Below, in pieces: positions 1 through 4,536 of a stretch of DNA of 5,318 nucleotides (position 1 is the first letter of the stretch; the number at the start of each line of letters is the position of its first letter). The stretch comes from JBNKFQ01 sp050289385 (GTDB taxonomy: Bacteria > Pseudomonadota > Gammaproteobacteria > Pseudomonadales > Porticoccaceae). The notes beneath the pieces are model-generated. The model saw only the letters and a program-made list of their open reading frames with translations. It was not told where the DNA came from and searched no databases. The stretch is taken from assembly GCA_050289385.1 (NCBI GenBank), contig JBNKFQ010000052.1, forward strand, positions 1 through 5,318. The letters are read 5' to 3'. The translations under genes and the position numbers were made by a program.

Positions 1-114
1 ATGCCGTCCGACGCCGATCTACACGATCCTAACGAGCCGGCCGACACCACCTACATCGGTGACGCGCCTACGGTAACTGATACGCCAAAAGTCATCGGCG
101 ACGTCATTCAGTAG
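1..114 (+). CDS. possible C-terminal end of an upstream gene, unrecognised
   Basis: Frame 1 is open from the first base to a TAG at 112-114 and reads 37 residues ending in PKVIGDVIQ. The other two forward frames are closed by stops within this stretch. A strong intrinsic terminator begins 17 bases after the stop, which is what supports this as the true 3' end of a gene entering from the left. The ATG at bases 1-3 coincides with the window edge and should not be taken as the start. The tail is acidic and rich in Asp, Thr and Pro, with two similar IGD motifs. I recognise no family. The product is unknown. Confidence 0.4.
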   Translation: MPSDADLHDPNEPADTTYIGDAPTVTDTPKVIGDVIQ

Positions 115-131
115 AGTGCAAATCTCTCGAT

Positions 132-159
132 AAAAAAGCGCGCACCAGCGCGCTTTTTT
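132..159 (+). terminator. intrinsic (rho-independent) terminator
   Basis: A perfect GCGCGC/GCGCGC stem (138-143 with 148-153) closes an ACCA loop. It is preceded by six A and followed by seven T (154-160), so the stem can extend to 12 pairs. It lies 17 bases after the TAG at 112-114. The flanking A and T runs make it potentially bidirectional, but no leftward gene ends here. Confidence 0.9.
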
Positions 160-206
160 TGTCAACTCTCGGCCAGTACGGTGTCCGTGAGCGGGACCTT
201 AACCAG

Positions 207-221
207 CATCGCCAATACCCT
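207..221 (+). repeat. 15-base exact repeat, copy 1 (delta-60 remnant)
   Basis: CATCGCCAATACCCT occurs here and again at 540-554. The copies are 333 bases apart, exactly 111 codons, and both read SIANTL or LIANTL in frame 1. This is the spacing of roughly two delta-60 repeats and fits blade duplication in the ancestral gene. Confidence 0.7.
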
Positions 222-539
222 GGCCGGATCACTGTCAGGCGAATCCCTTGTGGCTTTAGATGTTACAATCGGCGACGTCGTCCCAAGCAGAATCCAAGCG
301 CCAGCGATTGGACTTATCGCGGCATTTCCAGAACCCTCGTAGTGTCGGGCGCGGAGTGCGTGGGCGAGACAATCACCAATATCAGCGATAACCACGACAC
401 CTTACGAATGTAGAACAGCATCGCTGACATTGGCGCCGACGGATTGCTCAGTTCCTGGAATCCGAATGCCAACTTCAAAGTTCGTGACTGGTTACCGCAC
501 CGTAATGTCCGCCGGTTATTGCCCGATGCAAGAGACCCT

Positions 540-554
540 CATCGCCAATACCCT
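540..554 (+). repeat. 15-base exact repeat, copy 2 (delta-60 remnant)
   Basis: Second copy of the 15-base sequence at 207-221, in the same reading phase, inside the delta-60 pseudogene. Confidence 0.7.
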
Positions 555-766
555 TTGCGAATCTCGATGAGCCAAACACACATTTACATCGATTGAATGA
601 CGTTAAGTTTTTGATTGCCACTCTATCTTTGCTGCGTCGTGTTGCGCCATGGATTGCGGTGACAACTGGCAAGACCACGATTCGTACTGCAACGCACACA
701 AAAAAGATTTAAAAAAAAGTTACAGCAGAGATTACCCAAGGACATCTATGAACAACACCATTTATG

Positions 767-794
767 CAGGTGGCAGGTGGCAGGTGGCAGGTGG
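767..794 (+). repeat. short tandem repeat, four copies of CAGGTGG
   Basis: Four perfect, adjacent 7-base units. They fall inside the best-preserved delta-60 blade, between the YAGG motif and SFIGIGG. Removing three units (21 bases, 7 codons) restores the canonical YAGGSFIGIGG, so the expansion kept the frame. It looks like slipped-strand expansion in the old coding sequence. Confidence 0.9.
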
Positions 795-1150
795 TTCATT
801 CATTGGCATCGGAGGTAAGAGCGATTCCTATTTTTCAGCACTGGAACCCAATACCCGATTGCGTTTTAGTACATGACCTCAGGTAAGTGACTGTATCAAT
901 CACATAATAATTCGTAGCAATGATGTTGGTGGCCGCCCTGCCCACGGTCTGCGGATGCGCTGGCGGTGATCCCAACGGAAGTGACATAAATACGCCTGCG
1001 CACGTTTCTGGACAGGGAATAACGTGCTCCTTGCCGGGGGGTGATCGTTCGCCTCTATCGCGTCGATCTCTCAAAAACAGATCTCAAAGGAATATTGCTG
1101 GGCAAGGGATGCGCAAGGGGGCAACAGCGATATCAACTTTTGAAGAAATT

Positions 1151-1275
1151 TTGAGCATGGTGTTTTTCATGGTATTAGCGTTTGCTAGGAAAATATGCCA
1201 TTGAATATACAAGATAAAAAAAGCTTATTGATAATAGAGAGGGAGTGAGCGGCACTGGCAGGCAGCGGCAGGCAT
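1151..1275 (+). repeat. direct repeat R1 flanking the toxin-antitoxin pair (left copy)
   Basis: The core 1151-1264 aligns without gaps to 1952-2065, with 91 of 114 bases identical by hand count. The exact runs TTTTTCATGGTATTA and CGGCACTGGCAGGCA are shared. Similarity resumes after an extra 20-base unit in the right copy (GCGGCAGGCAT here, GCAGCAGGTAT there). It ends 20 bases from the toxin stop codon. Because the other copy lies immediately upstream of the IS91-type transposase remnant, this is probably a second copy of that element's 5' end. Confidence 0.85.
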
Positions 1276-1295
1276 TTCACCTTATATCTGATTGC

Positions 1296-1595
1296 TCAGT
1301 CAGGTAGAAAGTAAGTGATGATGTCCATCTCCTTGTGCGGGATGCCGATAATATCAATGCCATGATCTCCAATCAGGTAGAAGACAACATGCTCGCCTTG
1401 CGGGAAGCTGTAATAGCCTTCAGCCACATCCGTGCGGTGTTTGCCCAATTGCGGATTCTCAGTTAGCCAGCCAAAGCGTTTCTCGAGTGCTCTCAGATAG
1501 GTATTCCGTTGGTGTCTACCCCATTGCTGCTCGGAATATCGACCGATGTTTTTCAAGTCCTCAAGTGCTCTTGGGGTGACTCTGAACTCAGGCGT
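1296..1595 (-). CDS. parE: ParE-family toxin of a type II toxin-antitoxin system, start codon altered
   Basis: The protein resembles the RelE/ParE fold toxins, which in studied ParE members poison DNA gyrase and are neutralised by a cognate ParD. Read from the ACG at 1595-1593 it is 99 residues, normal for ParE. The typical opening EFRVTPRALEDLKNIGRY is followed by the helical NTYLRALEKRFGWL, then ENPQLGKHR, the strand core YYSFPQGEHVVFYLI and the tail GIDIIGIPHKEMDI. The frame is intact. The oddity is the start. An ATG sharing one base with the antitoxin TGA (TGATG) would be expected, but the sequence is TGACG. In-frame alternatives are a CTG at 1598-1596, directly before it, and a TTG at 1556-1554, which would remove the first 13 residues. 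The toxin may therefore be poorly translated or silent. Translational coupling to parD is likely. Confidence 0.88.
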   Translation of the reverse strand, partial: TPEFRVTPRALEDLKNIGRYSEQQWGRHQRNTYLRALEKRFGWLTENPQLGKHRTDVAEGYYSFPQGEHVVFYLIGDHGIDIIGIPHKEMDIITYFLPD

Positions 1596-1843
1596 CAGGT
1601 TTCGTTGTCCAGATCGTTGATAAGCGCGTCCATGGTGAAGTCATCAGCAAACTCACCGGATTCGGCCTGTTTGACGCCTTGGGCCAAATGACTCCGTAAA
1701 GCATCGAGTTTGCTTTTCCGCTCTTCCATTGCGCGGAGAGCATCACGAACTACTTCACTGGCGGAGCCGTACCGTCCACTGGCAATCTCGTTCTTGATAA
1801 AGACTTCCCAGTGCTCGCCCAAGCTAAGACTTGTCGTTGCCAT
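1595..1843 (-). CDS. parD: ParD-family antitoxin (ribbon-helix-helix)
   Basis: An 82-residue antitoxin of the ParD/CC2985 type. Residues 1-42 form the ribbon-helix-helix DNA-binding part: strand TTSLSLGEHW, helix VFIKNEIASGRYGS and helix SEVVRDALRAMEERK. Residues 43-82 are an acidic tail (ESGEFADDFTMDALINDL) of the kind that wraps and inhibits ParE. The start is ATG at 1843-1841 with only a weak G-rich Shine-Dalgarno (GGGGTG, 1853-1848). It precedes parE, overlapping or abutting it at the TGA, the usual antitoxin-first order. Family members repress their own operon through the ribbon-helix-helix domain, and a matching palindrome overlaps the promoter just upstream. The frame and motifs are intact, so it is probably functional. 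Confidence 0.93.
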   Translation of the reverse strand: MATTSLSLGEHWEVFIKNEIASGRYGSASEVVRDALRAMEERKSKLDALRSHLAQGVKQAESGEFADDFTMDALINDLDNET

Positions 1844-1855
1844 ATCACACCCCGC

Positions 1856-1882
1856 ATATTCATAATTAACAAAAATGAATAT
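1856..1882. promoter_or_regulatory. palindromic operator candidate for ParD autorepression
   Basis: A perfect 8-base inverted repeat, ATATTCAT (1856-1863) and ATGAATAT (1875-1882), is separated by 11 AT-rich bases. It lies 13 bases upstream of the parD start and overlaps the predicted -10 box, where ParD-type repressors commonly bind. The binding role is inferred from position and symmetry. Confidence 0.6.
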
Positions 1883-1906
1883 AGGTCAGGGTGGAATGAA
1901 AGGCAA
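1878..1906 (-). promoter_or_regulatory. predicted sigma-70-type promoter of parDE
   Basis: On the minus strand, TTGCCT (1906-1901, 4 of 6 to the -35 consensus) is followed by exactly 17 bases and then TATATT (1883-1878, 5 of 6 to the -10 consensus). Transcription would start near 1870, leaving a leader of about 27 bases before parD. Confidence 0.6.
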
Positions 1907-1951
1907 TCAGTTTTTAATCCTTACGTTTTCATGAGCAAATGGCAGCGATTT

Positions 1952-2096
1952 CTGAGGATGGTATTTTTCATGGTATTACCAATTAGCAGCAATATAAGGC
2001 ACTGAATATGAAAGAAATAAAAGGCTTATTTACAATAGAGTGGGAGTGACCGGCACTGGCAGGCAATGACCGGCATTGGCTGGCAGCAGCAGGTAT
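1952..2096 (+). repeat. direct repeat R2, likely 5' end of the IS91-like element
   Basis: Right copy of the repeat at 1151-1275, 801 bases downstream over the shared core, with one extra 20-base unit (2066-2085). It ends 31 bases before the ATG at 2128 that opens the transposase remnant. In the IS91 family the 5' end upstream of the transposase is terIS, where rolling-circle transfer ends, so this is the natural candidate for that end. I cannot place the exact terminus. Confidence 0.75.
2046..2085 (+). repeat. two tandem 20-base units inside R2
   Basis: GTGACCGGCACTGGCAGGCA (2046-2065) is followed directly by ATGACCGGCATTGGCTGGCA (2066-2085), 17 of 20 identical. The left copy R1 has only one unit, so the second arose or was lost after the copies diverged. 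Confidence 0.8.
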
Positions 2097-2127
2097 CAAG
2101 CATTCATCTATACCTATAGAGGACTAT

Positions 2128-3275
2128 ATGAGAACAACGAGCTCTCCATGGAATGGGGAACGATATGCCGCAGGCAGCGATCACGGACCGGTCGCCACAC
2201 AGCCCACCTTATAAACGCCATCGGCAGGAACAGACACTCCTATACCAGATCATTGAGCGACACTACCCTGCGTTCAGGGATGAAATGGCGGCGCAGGGCA
2301 AGGCCTTGCCGCTGCATGTACAACAGGAAATTGTTGATTACCTCTAATACGGCCGACTGGAGCATGGATTCAAGCGGGTATAATGTACCCACTGTCATCA
2401 TGAACACCTGGTCGCGACACTAAAAACAAATACGGTAAAACCCGGTTTCAGCGCGCCAACGGCCCGGATCATCAGGAACGGGTTGATCTGGTGCGCAGGA
2501 CAGCCATCGGGTGGCCGGCTTTCTGGAGTGCGAAGGGGTCCTGGAGCGGGATGTGGAGAACAGCTACCTGAATCTGGAAGAGGGCGACGAAGATACTATG
2601 CAACAGGCACTGGGCTGTTCGGTAAGCTACCGCATTGACATCGGGCCACAACAAGGTCGCAAGGTAGTTACTTTACAGACCATTCTGTCCTGGGAAGATG
2701 ATGAACGCTTTGTACAGGTGGGGAAAGTGGGTGGATTCAGCCTGCATGCCGGGGTATCCGCACAAGCATGGGAACGTTCGAAACTGGAAAAGCTGTGCCG
2801 CTACATCAGCCGGCCAGCAATATCAGAAAAAGACTGTCCACCACAGCCTCCGGGAATATCCGCTACCAACTCAAAACGCCCTACAGTGATGGCACCACGC
2901 ACGTGATTTTTGAACCGCTAGATTTCATTGCCAAGCTGGCGTCGCTGATGCCGAAACCGAGAGTGAACCTGACCCGATTCCAAGGGGTTTGCACCCAACA
3001 GCAAATATCGCGTCGAAGTGACGCCGGCTAAACGGGGTAAAGGTTCCAGGCATGAACATGAAGACAAAACACCGGAACAACGCCACTAGGCGATGACCTG
3101 GGCACATCGCCTGAAGCGGGTATTCAACATGCCCCAGGGCACCCTCTCTTGATGCTCTGCATCAATTGACCTTGTCGATGTATTGGTCTTCCCGAAGTGC
3201 GGAGGCGACGCCAAGGTGATCGCCTGTATTGATGATCAAGCGGTTATCGACAAGATTCCATCCTTAGGTCCGTAA
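2128..3275 (+). pseudogene. IS91-family (HUH, single-tyrosine) transposase, inactivated
   Basis: Fragments follow the IS91/ISCR transposase in order. The N-terminal part (frame 2, from about 2153) reads LLYQIIERHYPAFRDEM, then EIVDYL, a TAA at 2345-2347, YGRLEHGF, a TAA at 2381-2383, and the zinc-binding CTHC (2384-2395). The sequence then jumps to frame 3 near 2490 with HRVAGFLE, VLERDVENSYL, GFSLHAGVSA and KLEKLCRYISRPAISEK. The likely nucleophilic tyrosine codon is 2802-2804. Loss of one A in the run at 2827-2831 shifts to frame 2 (YQLKTPYSDGTTHVIFEPLD, KPRVNLTRF). A further shift near 2987 returns to frame 3 (KYRVEVTPAKRGKGS, TAG at 3087-3089, MTWAHRLKRVFN). TGA at 3150-3152 precedes KCGGDAKVIACIDDQ and the terminal TAA at 3273-3275. 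The middle of the protein, including the HUH motif, is absent, so it is inactive. A possible start is ATG 2128 with AGAGGA just upstream, or ATG 2153. Confidence 0.88.
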
Positions 3276-3899
3276 ACGGTGCATCCGTGCACCACTCCTC
3301 TTCAACACTTACAGGCCAAGAACGCATTGTCGTCACCCACTAAACTGCTGCCTGAGACGCGGGCCTTGCACGCTTCGGACGGGTTTGTGTAGCAGCGGTT
3401 TGCTACATCACTCTACTCGGTATGGCAACAGAAGGAGAGGTTGCCCGGTGGCATATTGCCTGAACTAAGTCGGAAGGCCGGGAAAGCAGTGGAAGCGGGC
3501 GGATTCAGCGGGAAATCCAAGAGGAGGTGAATAGACTGAGGTCGGATAGAGGGGTTTTACAGGCATATCCTGCATCCAGTTTTCTTCCTTGATAGGTGGG
3601 GGTGCTGCGGTTATTCTTCTGATACTCTTTCCTGATAAATTTGCACCTCTAAAGGGGTAGCTTGGCAACTCTGAAAATTTCACGTGTCGATGTTGCCGAC
3701 TTTTTTCTGAGGTAGTTGGTAGATATGCGTGTATTTACACGAGTCTGCCGGATTGTCGTTAAGGGGAAAGATAAAACAGGGGCGTCATGGCGCCCGTGTA
3801 CTATGAAGTCCAACTGGTCGAGCGGTGATAGATCCCTGTTTAGATTAGTTTTTTTGCATTTCAAACATAACGGATGCAAGGCAAGCTGTGTCTCTGTAA
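3276..3899. other. intergenic stretch with no convincing gene
   Basis: No forward or reverse frame here has recognisable domains or a plausible ribosome site. The first part probably contains the missing 3' end (oriIS side) of the IS91-like element, but no terminus could be pinned down. Frame 3 from about 3330 has a longish reading (SVWQQKERLPGGILPELS, after a TAG) ending in TGA after GKSKRR near 3530, which could be a further gene remnant of unknown kind. The last 250 bases are AT-richer and should hold the promoter of the response-regulator operon, though I see no clear -35/-10 pair. Confidence 0.5.
3854..3879. promoter_or_regulatory. short inverted repeat upstream of the response regulator
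   Basis: TTGCAT (3854-3859) and ATGCAA (3874-3879) are perfect 6-base arms separated by 14 bases, about 45 bases upstream of the response-regulator ATG. Arm-centre spacing is 20 bases, about two helical turns, which would suit a dimeric regulator. Six-base arms can occur by chance, so this is only a candidate operator. Confidence 0.25.
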
Positions 3900-3923
3900 T
3901 TGCCTGATTCTGGTAACACATTT

Positions 3924-4529
3924 ATGCGCATCATTTTGGCCGATGACCACAAGCTCTTTCGGGATGCCCTCAGGGTTGTCCTGGAAACCGTACCTGACTA
4001 CGAGGTGGTGGCAGAGGTCGGTAATGCGCCGGATTTGAAGGAAGCGGTTTCCCGCTTGCAACCCGATCTGGTTATTCAGGACTACCGTATGCCGGGTGGG
4101 GGTACGGTTGCGGTGCTTGAATACATCAAGCAGCGATATCCCGAGATCAAAGTCATCATGCTGACGGGTGTAGATTCAGGTGCTCTGTTTCAGCAGTTAC
4201 TGGAATCTAATGCGGACGGCGTGCTGCTCAAGGAAGTGTCCGCGGAAGAGACGCTGGCATCGATTAAACAGGTAATGAGCGGCATGCGGGCGCTCTCTCC
4301 CAGTGTCAGTGAGCGGGCGCTGCCTGGCAGGCCGGATCTTACGACGCGGGAATTCCAGATCATGGAACTGGTTGTCGAGGGGCTCAATAGCGCAGAGATT
4401 TCCGCAAGGCTCAACCTCTCGGCCAAGACGGTTGAGAATCATCGCTACAGTTTGATGAAAAAACTGGGTCTGAAAAACACGGTGGAACTGGTGCATTACG
4501 TGCGCAAGCATGGGTTGCTTGAAAACTGA
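3924..4529 (+). CDS. NarL/FixJ-family response regulator, DNA-binding
   Basis: A 201-residue two-component response regulator. The receiver domain (about 1-118) opens with MRIILADDHKLF, giving the acidic pair D7/D8. The phosphoacceptor is D53 in DLVIQDYRMPGGG, the switch threonine is T81 in VIMLTG and the conserved lysine is K103 in GVLLKE. The LuxR-type helix-turn-helix (about 139-198) reads LTTREFQIMELVVEGL, then AEISARLNLSAKTVENHR. Phosphorylation is expected to trigger dimerisation and promoter binding; targets are unknown. The ATG at 3924 places the start of beta strand 1 at residue 2, as usual. An upstream in-frame TTG (3900) would add eight residues not typical of the family. The Shine-Dalgarno is weak. 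The kinase gene follows after 7 bases, so the two are probably one operon and a cognate pair. All key residues are present. Confidence 0.95.
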   Translation: MRIILADDHKLFRDALRVVLETVPDYEVVAEVGNAPDLKEAVSRLQPDLVIQDYRMPGGGTVAVLEYIKQRYPEIKVIMLTGVDSGALFQQLLESNADGVLLKEVSAEETLASIKQVMSGMRALSPSVSERALPGRPDLTTREFQIMELVVEGLNSAEISARLNLSAKTVENHRYSLMKKLGLKNTVELVHYVRKHGLLEN

Positions 4530-4536
4530 GCGATTC

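Larger units (their letters stand above)
163..1140 (+). pseudogene. decayed delta-60 repeat (DUF5122-type) beta-propeller protein gene
   Basis: No intact reading frame exists here, but pieces of the delta-60 repeat pattern (YAGG-F-IGG, then AALD-TG, then WNPNAN) recur in order on the plus strand. Frame 1 at 163-339 gives SGESLVALDVTIGDVVPS. Frame 3 at about 322-492 gives RTLVVSGAE, a TAG at 411-413, then DGLLSSWNPNAN. Frame 1 at 499-570 gives TVMSAGY and TLIANTL. Frame 2 near 647-680 gives PWIAVTTGKT. Frame 1 at 751-876 gives NNTIYAGG, SFIGIGG and FSALEPNT. Frame 1 at 1018-1060 gives NNVLLAGG, a TGA, then SFASIASIS. That is about six blade remnants with several frameshifts and stops. Intact family members are usually long, surface or secreted repeat proteins. 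I see no start or signal peptide. The family call is from motif recognition; pseudogene status is read directly from the broken frames. Confidence 0.7.
1952..3275 (+). mobile_element. degenerate IS91/ISCR-type insertion sequence
   Basis: The element comprises the putative 5' terminal region (R2) and a broken rolling-circle transposase gene. The right boundary is not visible; it should lie downstream of the transposase end, where oriIS would be, probably between 3275 and 3600. No target duplication is expected in this family and none was identified. The element cannot supply its own transposase. With R1, it may once have formed a larger unit carrying parDE. Confidence 0.7.

Noticed and set aside
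162..395. Leftward 77-codon open frame opposite the delta-60 remnant
   Set aside because: It is antisense to sequence whose plus-strand frames carry delta-60 motifs, has no recognisable domain, and arises from the low stop density of the complementary strand.
767..794. Tandem units as a CRISPR-like or iteron array
   Set aside because: The 7-base units are contiguous without spacers and sit within a propeller motif, so simple slippage is enough.
649..876. Forward 75-codon frame taken as a complete small gene
   Set aside because: Only its second half (from NNTIYAGG) is meaningful, as one propeller blade; the first half is out-of-phase sequence, so it is part of the pseudogene.
920..1204. Forward 94-codon frame
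   Set aside because: It runs across the pseudogene into repeat R1; the delta-60 motifs at 1018-1060 are in a different frame.
1509..1691. Forward frame opposite parD/parE
   Set aside because: It is a shadow of the two well-supported leftward genes.
1151..2096. Repeats flanking parDE interpreted as integron attC sites
   Set aside because: I found no RYYYAAC/GTTRRRY core sites and no attC-like imperfect palindrome; the link to the IS91-type transposase explains the repeats better.
2379..2384. Perfect TATAAT box
   Set aside because: It lies inside the decayed transposase coding sequence, was created by a nonsense change (GTA TAA), and has no convincing -35 box or gene behind it.
3779..3795. 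GGGCG/CGCCC hairpin as a terminator
   Set aside because: The stem is only five pairs and is not followed by a T run.
3649..3921. Leftward 90-codon frame upstream of the response regulator
   Set aside because: No domain, no ribosome site, low-complexity composition, and it overlaps the expected promoter region of the two-component operon.
3900..3923. TTG at 3900 as start of the response regulator
   Set aside because: The receiver fold conventionally begins a few residues before the acidic pair, matching ATG 3924; the extra eight residues have no support and no ribosome site.
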